DNA of 64,000 nucleotides from Delphinapterus leucas (taxonomy: Eukaryota; Chordata; Mammalia; Artiodactyla; Monodontidae), in the NCBI RefSeq assembly GCF_002288925.2, contig NW_022098031.1, positions 15,551,274-15,615,273 of the forward strand. The letters run 5' to 3'. Position 1 is the first letter of the stretch. Each line of letters starts with the position of its first letter. Positions 10,516 through 21,775 of this stretch are shown piece after piece. Below the pieces are notes generated by a model. The model was given only the letters and a program-made list of their open reading frames with translations. It did no database searches and had not been told where the DNA came from. The translations under genes and the position numbers were made by a program.

Positions 10516-12164
10516 CATCATCCCAGCTTCATTACTGCCTATTCCCCTTGTAGTAAATTGACAGAACAGAGGCATTAACATAGCACAAGTTTCTTGCGCA
10601 CAAAAAAGATTACTACCAACAGCGTCTGCCAAGATGTCCAAACAACCTCTCAGCTATCTTCAGCCAAGCAGAGAATAATGCTGCTTTTTAGCTACTCCCT
10701 AAATCAAGTGTCTTTAACCACAGATTTTTTTTTTTTTTTTAAAGTTAACTCTGCTGGAAAAATATCTTGGTTGGGGCTAGTTCATTTCTCTTATCTGTGT
10801 ATTCAGTAGAACCATATGTAAATTATAACAGATAAGATTTGGGATAAAAACTAGAAGGCATATCTTGATGACATATGGTACAAAATAGAGAGAAAGAAAT
10901 TACTAAAGTTGCTCTTGTAATAATTTCTTCTGTCAAGTTTTAAGAATAAAATTGACCTAAGTCAATTTAGCCATTTCACAATTGTCAGCTTCTCTTTGAG
11001 GACTGTTGATGCCTCCAAAGACGAGAAGTAAGTGAGAGTTATAGGTCTCCTACCTCATGACCTCTCTACCAGGTAGACCAGGATGAAAGCAAAATTTGGA
11101 CTGAATTCTGTTCTACATACAAACTTTTTTTTGCAAGATTCATATTCCCTGCTCACACAAAAGCTAAGATACCTGTACAATATTTCTAGCCAACCACATA
11201 TTTCATAACCCATCAATTCTCCAAAGAAACATTATTTCAAATATCTCTTATGCTAATTAACGAACGATTGCAGATTTTGGTAACAATATTTGAAATGCTG
11301 TGGTCAGTTATTTCTATAGTGTGGGTTCCTGAATAGTCTTTCAAATGCTAATTAACCACTCATGGAGTGTGTGTTTCCGATTAAAATACTTCAAATGTTC
11401 TAATCATTCCTATGATGTAGGTTAAACAGACACGCACTTCGACATTACTCTGACTTACGCACTAAAGAATTTTTTAAATGAATTAACCATGGATCTAACA
11501 GGATCTAGCCTAGATTAATTTAGATAAAAGCCTCCTTGGGAAAAGGAAGGTTGACTAGCTGACATCCTGTGGTCTTCCTCTTCTTGGTCAGTGACTCTTG
11601 AACACCTTACAGTATACCCTTGGGCAGCTTTCAGAGAGAGCTTTGTATCATGGCTATATGCAGCATGATAAAAGTAACAGTTTTTATGGCTGGCCGTCAG
11701 AGGTCAGTAAACCCCTGCTTATTCAATATTTTCCATTTGCCATCGTTTTTTTTAGAACAAGAAGAGTTATAAATTAATTTACATGCAGCTTGGGAGAGTT
11801 TTCTCAATCTTTAAAGAAGTAAAAGAAATAACAATTCTCCAAAGAAATCTAGAAAATTCTTGACCCATGGGCAGAAGGCTCTTTCCCCACTTCAACCGCC
11901 ATCTTATGTATAACTTAAAATTAAAGCTTCTAAAAAAAATTAAAAATTTAAAAAAAATCAAAGCTTCTGCATAAAGTCTAACAGAGTACTCCTGGATTTA
12001 AAGCAAGGATTCAACCATCATCATTTCCATTTGCAGGGGAAAAAAAGAGAAAGAAAAATTCAAACTAAAACTTTTAAAAGAATGTAGATTACTAAGCTAA
12101 AATATAATTCCTATTATTTGTTTTCTTACATTAAGTTCCCAACTTTTAATTATTTTAGCTTTAC
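10516..12164. other. Unannotated AT-rich intergenic sequence
   Basis: No gene or repeat family recognised. Homopolymer T run at about 10725-10740. Very old repeats may be present but not at a level I can support. Confidence 0.4.
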
Positions 12165-12292
12165 AGTGATCTTTGAGGTATGTAGGGAGGTATTATTTTC
12201 TCGGTTTTACAGAATAAGAAAGCAATACACAGCAGTATGCAACTAGCCTGAGGTCCAAAATCTGGTTCATAACCCAGAACCCTCAATATGTT
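12165..12292 (-). repeat. Probable MIR fragment
   Basis: Decayed reverse-orientation MIR-like series: GGTATTATTTTCTCGGTTTTACAGAATAAGAAA, then CTAGCCTGAGGTCCAAAATCTGG and AACCCAGAACCCTC. Weak but in the right order. Confidence 0.5.
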
Positions 12293-12530
12293 TACCTTCT
12301 TTAAACTTCATTACAGGCTACCTTATATCTTTATTACAGCACACATATGCTTATTTATGTCCTTCTCTACAATGACAATGACAATGACATAGTAAACTCC
12401 TTTGGGGCAGGAATCCAGTCCCTTCTCAATCACCCCACAATAACTGGAAAGTTAATCAAGAAATTCAATTTGCTAACTAAATAACTAAATTGAATTTGCC
12501 TGGTCTCTGTGTCGTCCCATAAACTCTGTA

Positions 12531-12532
<2 letters not shown>

Positions 12533-12578
<46 letters not shown>
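12533..12578. repeat. (AC)23 microsatellite
   Basis: A 46-bp uninterrupted AC run. It is likely length-polymorphic and could form Z-DNA. On the minus strand it appears inside an open frame as (CV)n, which is not a real protein. Confidence 0.99.
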
Positions 12579-12580
<2 letters not shown>

Positions 12581-13914
12581 GTAGGCATCCCCTCAAACCT
12601 GGAGACACTGCTGGTTGCATGATAAGTCTGAACAACATCATAAAAAACCTGTTTATTCAATTCTAGACATACCAGCTATGTTTATTCACTAGAGCAGATC
12701 TTCAAACAAATTGATTTTGTACCCCAGCAACAAAAATATATAGGCATGCATCCCTAATATATAGATATGTATTTATAAATTACAAATATGCATATCCATT
12801 AATATTTATTTATATTTCAAAACACACTCAAATGGAAAAAATAAAATAAAGATGAAATAAAAATATTTTAGGTAATTATATATTTTATTCCTTTACAAGG
12901 GCACAAAAATATTTTTTGATCTCTCTATTATTATAATAGTATTCTATAATACCAATATGATTGAACTCTTACCTCCATGTTTATAATTTACTTATAAATT
13001 ACAAATATTTAGGAACATTTCAACACACACACAACAGAATTTTTAAATGACTGAAAGATATGATAACATATTTTAAATAATTCTGCATCATCCTTTTAGT
13101 GCCACAAAAACACCTTCTTGTTCTCACATCATTTTTTTCTCGGATTATTGCAATTCAAAGGCTTCAGTTTATTTAGCTACTTGGTTTAACAGCTATAGAA
13201 GTTAAAGAAGTAACCCCACAAAAACATGCTATAATATTTGCATCCATTCATACTTCAAATAGTGTTTAATAATTTTGCATGTTATTATACAAGATTATAT
13301 TATCATTGTTTTTAATCTCATAATATGAAGAAATTCACACTAATAAAAAATAGTACTACCATTTTCTTGTAGATGACTTATGCTTGTACTATTAGTATTA
13401 TACTTTCTTATAGTCTTTGTAAGAATCTCTTTACACCACTGGTCCATTGGGGAAGATTATCTTACTTAAGCCAGATAAAATAATATCTAATTCCCCGGCA
13501 CTGTCATATGTCACAATGCACTGAAATAGAGGAAGGAGTGAGATAAGACAGCCACTTGTGTGTGAGCCTCTTCCTGTGGGCGGACTCCTGCTCTGCTCTA
13601 AAAGTATCTCATCTACCTCCACAATTTGTGACCCTTTGACATGTGCACTGAACCGAGTGTCAATATATATATGAAATATTCTGAAAGCTTAAAGTCCTTT
13701 GTACAATTTTAGCAAAAAAATAAAAAGAAATTCAAATATTTTCTTTTCATATGCCAATGGGTCATTGTGCCCACACCTAAGGCTGACACCCCCTTCCTAT
13801 CCCCTGCTTTGGTGACCACTGCTAGAGGAGGGGTCCAATTAAACACAGGACCTCCACAGTAGGGCCTCATGGGTCCACAACAGGGCCAGGCCCAACCAGA
13901 GGCAGAAAAAGTCA
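12579..13914. other. Unannotated very AT-rich sequence
   Basis: Long AT-rich stretch, especially 12700-13400, with no gene and no repeat I can name. Short open frames around 13431-13915 have no recognisable domains. Confidence 0.4.
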
Positions 13915-14500
13915 CTGCATTTGTTTTCTACTGCTGCATAACTATAGTGGCTTAAAGCAACATGCACTGATTATATCACACTTCCTGGGATAGGATTCTG
14001 GGCATGGCTTAGCTTAGGGTCCCCTGCTTAAGGTACTCCAAGGCTGCAACTGAGTTATTGGCTGAGGTTGGGTTCTCATCTGGAGGCCGGGCTGTGGAAG
14101 GATCCACCTCCCCACTTGCATGGTTGTTGACAGTATTCGGGTCCTTGTGACTGTAGGATTGAGAGCTTCTGGGTTTTGCTGGCTGTTGGGCAGAGGCTGC
14201 TCTTAGCTCCTAGAGTCTGCCCAGAGTTTCCTGACACATGGGGTTCCTCAACGTAGCTACTTCCTTCCTCACAGACAGCTAGGGAGAGACAGAGAACCAG
14301 CAAGACCAGAGCTACAACTTTATGCAATGTCATCACATGATCATTAACTCATAATCATGTCCCTCCGTCACCTGTGCCCTAACATTTAGAAGCAAGTCAC
14401 AGGTGCCACCCAAACTCAAGAGAAAGGGAAAGACACAAGAGAATGACTATTAGGACTTGGGGATCTTGGGACCACCTTCAGAGTCTGTCTTGCCACCTCA
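13915..14500 (-). repeat. Old LTR/MLT-type interspersed repeat
   Basis: On the minus strand it ends with GCTTTAAGCCACTATAGTTATGCAGCAG, the typical end region of old MaLR-like LTRs. On the plus strand it also contains a CAAGTCACAGGTGCCACCCA block seen in dispersed placental repeats. An 87-codon minus-strand frame at 14076-14336 begins like a signal peptide but lies inside the repeat and is not credible. Family not resolved. Confidence 0.45.
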
Positions 14501-15085
14501 CTACCTGCTGTCAAAGATGCAAAAATAAACACTGAAAATAACTCGCTTTTTAAATGAGCTTAAGCTTAAAATCTACCTCCTTGTGCAAGAGTTACCAGCT
14601 GAAGCAACTCCCAATTATATACACTTTAGAAGGCTGATGTTTCACAATTTTTTCAGAGCAGGGTCTTCTGTTGGCATCTGAGCGACAACCTCCTGCATTC
14701 TCTGTGTTATATTTCCTGGAACCCCTTGCCAAGAGGATTCTGAGTTACATTTCATCAGTGGGAGGCCCTCAGTCAAGGTCTGGAAGGCAGAAGGGGGGAT
14801 GACGGACCCATCCTTGCACCCACGTTGTGTGGCTGTGAGGTTTTGCAGCAGCCTCCAAACATTTCCTTTGGTGCTCCCAGCAGGGGGGACCACCCCAAGT
14901 TCTTTCCTGCAACTTCCTCACTCTCTGAAAGTTAATGGCCCACCTGATCATTAATGTCAGCTTTCCCTTACCTTCTCTTCTCCTGCCCTTTTGGCAACAT
15001 CTAATTACCTGAATTCAAACCCCTCCCACTTGAATCTACACAGCAACTTCTGTTTTCCCGACTGAACCTTGACTCTACACAGGGT
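14501..15085. other. Unannotated sequence, possibly an LTR remnant
   Basis: Moderate GC content with blocks such as GAGGGCCTCCCACTGATGAA on the minus strand; it may be an old LTR, but I cannot place it. No gene. Confidence 0.3.
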
Positions 15086-15098
15086 TAAAGTCCTTTTT

Positions 15099-15405
15099 TT
15101 TTTTTAAATGTCGGTTCATTGGTTTGTTTATTTATTTATTTTTGGCTGTGTTGGGTCTTCATTTCTGTGCGAGGGCTTTCTCCAGTTGCGGCGAGCGGGG
15201 GCCACTCTTCATCGCGGTATGCGGGCCTCTCCCTATCGCGGCCTCTCTTGTTGCGGAGCACAGGCTCCAGACGCGCAGGCTCAGTAGTTGTGGCTCACGG
15301 GCCTAGTTGCTCCGCGGCATGTGGGATCCTCCCAGACCAGGGCTCAAACCCGTGTCCCCTGCATCGGCAGGCAGATTCTCAACCACTGCGCCACCAGGGA
15401 AGCCC
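15099..15405 (-). mobile_element. CHR-type SINE (long form), minus strand
   Basis: On the plus strand it ends GCGCCACCAGGGAAGCCC and begins with a T-rich tail. The reverse B box is GGGCTCAAACCC. It is flanked by the 13-bp TSD TAAAGTCCTTTTT at 15086-15098 and 15406-15418. Confidence 0.95.
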
Positions 15406-15574
15406 TAAAGTCCTTTTTAAGGCTCACCATATTGAATCCTCCTTGACTTCCTCTCTGGCCCAGACATAAATATTGTCATCAGTTTAGTGTTTGTCCTTCT
15501 GGATCACAGACACACACAAAAAAATTATCTGGTATTGTTTTGTATGTTTTTCTAACACACAATGTATTGTGAGT

Positions 15575-16215
15575 GTTCTGGTCATCTACTGGTGTGTAAC
15601 AAACCACACAAAAATCCACTGGTGTAAAAAACAACTAACATTTACTATGTTCACAATTCTGTGAGTCAGAAATTAGGGCAGGGCATAGGAGAGATGGCTC
15701 ATCTTGCTTCACATGTCTGGGGCCTCAGTCTGGGTGGCTCAAAAGACGAGGGATGGCTTGACTAGGCCATATGTGCAGGACCTTGGTTTTCTCTACATGG
15801 CATCTGCTGGGACTGTGATGGCCACGATGGCAGCTTCACTCACGTGTCTGTTGTCTTGGCTGAGATGGCGGAATGGCTGAAATAGCAAGGACTGGCTGAC
15901 ATCTTCCTCTCTCCACACACAGCATTCTCAGGACAATTGCACTTCTTACATAGCAGATGACTTCTCCCCAGAGCAAGAGTTACAATAACTAGGTCTAAGA
16001 GACCCGGGAGGAAGCTGCAAAGCTTCTCTCAACCTAACCCCAGAAGTCCCAGAATCACTTCTGCCATATTCTATTGGTTAAGGAAGTTATTAAAAGACCA
16101 TCCCGGATTCAAAACGAGGGCAGGAAGAGACTCAACCTCCTGCTGGAGGAATGGCTCGTACATACAGAGGGAAGGAAGTGATGGTGCCACCTTAGATACA
16201 AGTTACCACAGTGAA
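15575..16215 (+). repeat. Old LTR-type repeat
   Basis: Shows the dispersed series TTCACAATTCTGTGAGTCAGAAATTAGGGCAGGGC, TGTCTGGGGCCTCAG, CTTCACTCACGTGTCTG, GTCCCAGAATCACTTCTGCC and CATATTCTATTGGTTAAGGAAG. This is the layout of an old mammalian LTR/MER repeat also seen at about 23590-24040. Exact family not assigned. Confidence 0.55.
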
Positions 16216-17030
16216 TAGCATTTTGTAACTAGGTTTTCACTCAGCAATAAGTCTTGGAGAGCTACCCAAGTTGGTCCACATTTCATTTCTTCTAATTGCT
16301 GCATAACATTGTCTAAAATCATACCAAAATTTATTTAAATACTTGCTCCTTTAGGGACCTTTAGGTGGTTTCCATATTTTTAATTTAAAAAATCATTCTT
16401 GAATGTATTTATTTTTGTTTATATTCCAGTACTTCTAAGGTTAATACTGAGAAGTGAAGTTATATTTTAGCATTGTAAGGTATAAACATATTTAATAGAT
16501 ACAATCAACTTGCCCTCTAAACTGGCTCATCCAGTTTATATTCCCCCATGAATGTCTGACAGTACCAGTTTCTCTCACAGTCACTGGATACTATCAAATT
16601 TTTTAAATGTGTGCCAACTTGATTGGTGAAAAATGGTACCTCACTCTTTTTAGTTTTTTTTTTTTTTTTGCGGTACGCGGCCCTCTCACTGTTGTGGCCT
16701 CTCCCGTCGCGGAGCACAGGATCCGGACACGCAGGTTCAGCGGCCATGGCTCACGGGCCCAGCTGCTCCGCGGCATGTGGGATCCTCCCGGACTGGGGCA
16801 CGAACCCGTGTCCCCTGCATCGGCAGGCGGACTCTCAACCACCGCGCCACCAGGGAAGCCCCTCTTTCTAGTTTTATTGCTCTGATACTATGAATGCCTA
16901 CTCACCATTGGGTTTGTTCTTCTGTGAGTTGCCTATTCATATCTTTGGCCCATTTTTCCATTGTAGTTTCTTATGTTTCTATTTATTTAGGAAAGTATTT
17001 GTCTATTCTGGATTCTAATCCTCTCTCTCT
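16216..17030 (-). mobile_element. Old L1 fragment (minus strand), split by a SINE
   Basis: AGAGCTACCCAAGTTGGTCCACATTTCATTTC, TTTAGGTGGTTTCCATATTTTTAA and, after the SINE, CCATTGGGTTTGTTCTTCTGTGAGTTGCC...ATCTTTGGCCCATTTTTCCATT are reverse-strand L1M ORF2/3'-region blocks. The SINE at 16654-16862 interrupts it. Confidence 0.7.
16654..16862 (-). mobile_element. CHR-type SINE (short form), minus strand
   Basis: Begins with a T16 tail, then GCGGTACGCGGCCCTCTCAC, and ends CGCGCCACCAGGGAAGCCC. Approximate TSD CTCTTTTTAGTTTT / CTCTTTCTAGTTTT on the two sides. It lies inside an old L1. Confidence 0.95.
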
Positions 17031-17234
17031 TACTTATTCACAGAAGATTTTGATGAAAGTCAGGATCCTGGCTACCTGGCTCAAATGAAGAGGAAGGCTC
17101 AGAACTCTGAGGCTCAAAGTCACTGCATCTACTTCAGCATTTAGCTGAAAGCTACATTCCAGAACCCCAAAGATTCCCCAGGCAAAATCCCATCCTTCAA
17201 GTTACAAATTATACTGTTGACAGCATCTTAAAGT
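17031..17234. other. Unannotated spacer
   Basis: No feature recognised between the L1 fragment and a MER20-like element. Confidence 0.4.
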
Positions 17235-17405
17235 ATGCTTCTCAACCAATGGTCTCAGAATCACCTGGTACTTGTGAAAAATACAGATTCCTGGGCAGTG
17301 CCCCAGGTCAGCATCACCAGAGTTTCAGGGAGTGGGTCCTAGGAGTATGCATTTTTAACTCTCTATTTACTACTAGTCACCACTAAAGTCTGAAAACCAC
17401 TACTT
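17235..17405 (+). mobile_element. MER20-like hAT MITE
   Basis: CTCAACCAATGGTCTCAGAATCACCTGG at the left and AAGTCTGAAAACCACTACTTTAA at the right are imperfect inverted ends. The interior GGGCAGTGCCCCAGGTCAGCATCACC and TATGCATTTTTAAC fit MER20-class elements. Confidence 0.65.
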
Positions 17406-17544
17406 TAAGCACAAGTCAGAAACTTATTCTAAGAGTGGAGGAAAGGAAGAGGTGATACTATGCCACCTCCTGACTTGCAATGCGAAGGAAAAATACAACC
17501 ACATTATCCGGGAATCTCAGAGCTAGAAGCATCTCAAAGAACAC

Positions 17545-17692
17545 CTGACCCAATGGTTCTTAAAGCTGCTTGGTGTCGGCATCACCTGCAGAGATTCACC
17601 CAGATCCACTAAGTCTGAAGGTCAGGTCAAACACCAGCATTTGTAAAACGCTATGTTCTGTGTCAGGCACCGTGCATCAAGAACCACTAGCC
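17545..17692 (+). mobile_element. Second MER20/MER3-like hAT MITE
   Basis: Starts ACCCAATGGTTCTTAAAGCTGC and ends GTGCATCAAGAACCACTAGCC, a decayed inverted pair. The interior GGCATCACCTGCAGAGATTC resembles the same class. Confidence 0.55.
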
Positions 17693-18324
17693 TAATTCAA
17701 ACCCTCTACTTCACAGAAAAGGAAACTCAGATCAAGTGAGTCTATATCATTTGTCTAGGGTGTCCCAGACACTCATGGCCAAGAACTTAGCTGTCCTGAC
17801 CAGATGTCCAGTGTTCTCTCTATCATTTAACAGTTCCTCTAGAAGGGCTGATTTTACTTGGAAAGGGTTAATGTTGGAAATACTTTGGTTAAAGTGTTTT
17901 CAGAATATTGGTAAATGTTCTTTTCTAAAAATCAATTCTGTACTTAGGTCTGTATTTATATAAGAACTAAAAGGAAAAGCTGCCAGACCTCTGACCGTAG
18001 CAGAATTACAGCAAGAAGCACAGCTATAATTACACATAAAGCTATTCCCATTCTCTACTTTTTCCTCAAGCGGCTTTAAAAACCAAGCATTACACATCTA
18101 TACATGTGTAACTGATCAGGACTTGAATATCTGTATTTTTTGACCACATCAAACTAGCATGTTCTCAGAGACAGGATGTCATATAAAATATAATCAAGTA
18201 TTACCATTTTCATTCATCCTTACTCATTTTTTCATTTTTCAATTTCTCTTTTCCTTGTGTTCTTGGTTATGTTATAAGATACCCTAAAAAACGCCCTGCA
18301 TGTTTGAGGTGGATAAGCCTTTGG
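17693..18324. other. Unannotated sequence with a possible MIR remnant
   Basis: A minus-orientation MIR-like piece may lie at 17693-17825 (CACAGAAAAGGAAACTCAGATCAAGTGAG). The rest is AT-rich and unrecognised. No gene. Confidence 0.35.
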
Positions 18325-18540
18325 GAGGGAGGAATCCAGGTTCTAATTGTTAGTGTGCTCTAGCTGCAGCATACTAGACAATTCTTTCAATGTCCCCATC
18401 TTCTTTTTCTATTCTGCAAGATGGATGAGATAATCCATGCTGTTTATCTCACAGGATCACAGTGAGGGAATAACTGTCAAAGCAGTCTACAAACATTAGC
18501 ATTGTAGACATATGATCTATTACTATCATGATGTTCTTGT
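18325..18540 (+). repeat. MIR SINE, plus orientation
   Basis: Decayed but ordered MIR parts: GGTTCTAATTGTTAGTGTGC, CTAGACAATTCTTTCAATGTCC, CTGCAAGATGGATGAGATAAT, CACAGGATCACAGTGAGGGAATAAC and GCAGTCTACAAACATTAGCATT. Confidence 0.65.
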
Positions 18541-19559
18541 AATAAGGCAGACATTAAGTGTATGACAAGTCCATTGGAAACCACACCCAAAGGAGTTTCC
18601 TGAAATTGTATCTCTCAGATGTATTGTGTCTCACCCATGAGTTGCCCCAAAGGCATAATTGTATAGAGGCTACACAAAACTGGAAAAGTAATATTCTCAA
18701 AGAATATACAAATAAAGAGTCAAACATCCTTTTTGTTGGCTGCTAACTCCCTGTCTAATTAATCACCACTCCTTTCTTAAATTCTATGCCTTTGTCCCAG
18801 GTCTTAACAGCCTAAATTTTTCTTTTTCTCTTTCTTAATGTTCCCCTTTAGTTTTTTTTTTTCATCTCTGTCCTTTCCAACACACACAAAAACATAGTCC
18901 AATAGGAAACACAGAACTACAAAAAAATTAATACCTAAGGCACTTATTTTAAAATTTTTAACTTGGATAACAAAATAGCATTTATCAAATAGGATAATAT
19001 CCTACAATGGCAAGAACTCTTTTGAGTATTTTTTTGTCTCTTGGGGAAATAGGAAGGAAGAGCACATATCTTTACTGATTAGGAGAATAATCTGAGCTTA
19101 CAGTAAATGGGAGAAATTACGTAAAAAAGACAGTATCACTTATCCAGAGATAACCATGTTTAACATTCTCACATTTGAAAAATGTGAAAAAATGGTATCT
19201 CATGGTATTTTCTTCCAGTCTTTCTTTTATAAAAATAGAGAAATATACTGGCACATGTTTCAAAATTAAGTGAAATTGTACACACAATTTTGGGTACTCA
19301 TCTTTTTTTATTTAATATTTTATCATGAATACTGTTTCTACCCTTTTTGTTGGTTTGTTTCTTGGTTTGTTTCCATCCTTATTTTTCATAATCACAATTT
19401 TAGTGGTTTTATTTTACTCCATTATATAGAAGAACCATAACGTAATTTTTTATTCTCTTATTGTTAGATGCATTAACATGATAATAACTACTATTTATTG
19501 ACTACTTAGATGGTGCCTGTAATTGTGGCAATAACCTTATATACTTTGTTTCCTCATAA
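18541..19559. other. Unannotated AT-rich sequence, possibly old LINE
   Basis: 19130-19470 resembles a strongly decayed LINE (TATTTAATATTTTATCATGAATACTG and similar), but I cannot assign it. No gene. Confidence 0.35.
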
Positions 19560-19755
19560 TAGATTTTATTTTTTTCGGCGGTTTCAGGTTTATAGCAAAA
19601 CTGAGAGGAAGGCACAAAGATTTCCCAAATACATGCTGCCCCTGCACGTGCATAGAGACCCCCATTGTCCATAATCCCCTCCAGAGTGGTACATTCGTTC
19701 CAGCTGATGAACCTACATTGACACATCATAATCACTCAAAGTCCACAGTTTATAT
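19560..19755 (-). mobile_element. L1M fragment, minus strand
   Basis: TTTCAGGTTTATAGCAAAACTGAG...GGCACAAAGATTTCCC, CCAGAGTGGTACATTCGTTCC, and GATGAACCTACATTGACACATCATAATCACTCAAAGTCC are well known reverse-strand L1M 3'-region sequences. Confidence 0.75.
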
Positions 19756-19764
19756 TAGGATTCA

Positions 19765-19850
19765 AACCATCATATTGTACCCTTTAAGTATATTACAATT
19801 TTATTCATCAATTATACCTCAATAAAGCTGAGAAAAAAAAAATACATACT
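19765..19850 (+). mobile_element. L1M 3' terminus
   Basis: TATTACAATTTTATTCATCAATTATACCTCAATAAAGCTGAG followed by A10 is the same 3' terminal block seen at 10255-10305. It holds an AATAAA-type poly(A) signal. Confidence 0.75.
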
Positions 19851-21189
19851 TAGCAAAAAGTCTCCGGAGCTGTCGTTTAATTAAACTACTTACTTCTTTG
19901 GTAGCTATGGAAAAGTAAAATTTAAGTGGCATACCTTTATAAAAGAGCTCAAAATTGGCTTGTTTTACTATGCTATTTGTATCAAAGCATAGTGCATTAC
20001 AGAGAATCCATTTATATGTTTGCAAAATTCCTGTTCCTCTCTAAAATAACAATTGCCACGGATATCCAGGAGAACTATCTTCCCATAATTAGAAAAGGAG
20101 AGGAGGGGAATGAGAGTCTCCCGTTGTATGTAAACTTTCTCTCAGAAGAGCCTCTAGCTCACCCCACTATTAGCAGCTACTTAAACACTGACAGAAATGA
20201 AGCCACCCTAGGCTGAAAAATAATGGAAAAGAGGGTTGAAAAAGATGGAAAGTACAACCTGCTTTCATCTTAGGATACTGCCTCTTAAATAAAAGACTAT
20301 GTGTTACAAAAGGGATGCAGCTGTGGAGTATCTGATCTCCTAACCTCCCAACATTTCACGTTGGAAAAACAAAATTGATGCCACGGGTAGCAACGACGTG
20401 GAGCAAAATGAAAACTGTGGAGTATTTACTGGGCAGAAAGTAAAAGAATGAAAAAGAATATGGCAATATTTTAAAGGGACAGTCCTTAGATGAATAATTT
20501 AATAAAACCCATTTAATGGGTTTTATAATTTAAAAAACTCATTTTTATAATTTAAAAAATAATTTTAAAAAACCCATTTAATGGGTTTCATGTCATGGTG
20601 GGATTGGTTAAATCTCCCTGCATAGTCATTATAACAAACTGCAATCCAAAAGCTGACTTTCTTTCTTTTTGGGTGGGGGTATTCATGTTCAGTCTGTGTT
20701 TAATCAACGTAGCAAAGAATATACAGGTGCTTTTATGAATAAGAAAGAAATTTATAGAGAGGGATCCTTGGAAAACCACGACAGAGGAGAACATGTTGGC
20801 GTATTTCCAAAGAGCATCTGGTGGCTTGAAAGGAAACAGACAAGGCTTATGGACTGTAATAGCTGTCCAGCTACAATGAGAGGCATCCAAGAAATTACTT
20901 TCTTTGTTTGTTTGTTTGGTAGGTAATGCCATTTCTATGATAAGGATCCCCATTTGTGAACTTTAGGATAGCTCAAAAAAGGTAAGTAAGAATGGAAAAG
21001 CATGTGAATTTGAGACGTCTGCCTTTGAACCATCTTAAGACTGGCTAACACTTGTACCTTCAGGGCAGATTACACAAATAATAGGGCACCTAAAGGGGCA
21101 TCCAAGGGTCAAAACTGCAGAGAAACGAAAGCTTCTGAAAGGAATCAAGGTTTTTCAGGGACTCTTCACCTGAATTGTTTGCTTCTTGA
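19851..21189. other. Unannotated sequence
   Basis: No gene. It contains the paired palindromes at 20504-20588 and open frames of about 121 and 85 codons on opposite strands near 20588-20953 that overlap and look random. Confidence 0.4.
20504..20588. repeat. Two copies of a short palindrome with an AT-rich spacer
   Basis: AAACCCATTTAATGGGTTT (8-bp perfect arms, 3-nt centre) occurs at about 20505-20523 and again at about 20570-20588. They are separated by AATTTAAAAAA-rich spacer that itself repeats (TTATAATTTAAAAAA twice). Any copy, or the pair, could form hairpins. Confidence 0.85.
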
Positions 21190-21365
21190 AGAGCAGTGTG
21201 GTCCAGTGGAAAGAGCACTGTCACTGGAGTCATGCATACCTGGGTTCATGATCTGGTTCCGCTACCTAATTACTGCTTAACTTCTTTGAAATTTCGTTTC
21301 CTCTTCTGTAAAATGGGGATCATATACCTATTCTATAGGGTGGTCATATTAACTGAGGTAGTAAC
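21190..21365 (+). repeat. MIR SINE, 5' and central part
   Basis: Well-preserved MIR: AGCAGTGTGGTCCAGTGGAAAGAGCACTG, CTGGGTTCATGATCTGGTTCC, CGTTTCCTCTTCTGTAAAATGGGGATCAT and CTATAGGGTGGTCATATTAACTGAGG. It stops where a solo LTR is inserted and resumes at about 21718. Confidence 0.85.
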
Positions 21366-21712
21366 TATAAAAAATTAATAAAAAGAAACCTCAGTTAAAT
21401 AGAGTAGGGCGATCAGGAGGGGAAGCTCTCATGTCCTGTGACAATACAGAGCCCAAATGCAAGAAGAAAGACTCTTCTTTCTTGGCAAGGACTCAGCTAA
21501 TGAAAAGCCATGGACTCTGTGTTTACTATAGCCCATCCAACTTCCTTTTCCCCTCTGTAACAGCCTTCTCCTTCCCTTGCTGGGGGAGGGAGGAGGGATC
21601 TTGCACATGGCTCACCCTGGTTGCAGACCCCAAATTGCAATTCCCTGCTGATTTCAAATAAACCCCTCTCTGCTGGAGAAACATCTGGCAGCCTATTTAT
21701 TTTAGGTCAACA
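21366..21712 (+). repeat. Solo LTR of an ERV, copy A
   Basis: A 347-bp LTR of the same family as 24158-24508. It begins TATAAAAAATTAATAAAAAG (the other copy begins TGTAAAAAGTTAATAAA) and ends TTAGGTCAACA. Shared blocks include AAGAAGAAAG..CTCTTCTTTC, AAGGACTCAGC.AATGAAAAGCC, GGACTCTGTGTTTACT and GCTGGAGAAA.ATCTGGCAG, with a TCAAATAAACCC poly(A) signal. It splits a MIR. No internal viral sequence is present. Confidence 0.85.
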
Positions 21713-21717
21713 CAACC

Positions 21718-21775
21718 ATGGATAAAGTACCTAATATATAGTCCATGTCCAATAAAGGTCACTATTATTATTAGA
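21718..21775 (+). repeat. MIR SINE, 3' tail (continues the copy at 21190)
   Basis: GATAAAGTACCTAATATATAGTCCATGTCCAATAAAGGTCACTATTATTATTAG is the MIR tail. Together with 21190-21365 it gives one MIR cut by the LTR. Confidence 0.75.

Noticed and set aside
10194..10641. Frames with [11 protein letters not shown] or [12 protein letters not shown] endings, seen in many places
   Set aside because: These recurring peptides are translations of the CHR SINE on either strand, not a gene family.
12430..12660. Minus-strand frame with a (CV)n stretch
   Set aside because: It is the translation of the AC microsatellite.
14076..14336. Minus-strand frame beginning with a signal-peptide-like MMTLHKVVALVLLVLCLSLAVCEE
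   Set aside because: It lies in an old LTR-like repeat, ends without any domain, and has no cysteine pattern or exon structure; treated as coincidence.
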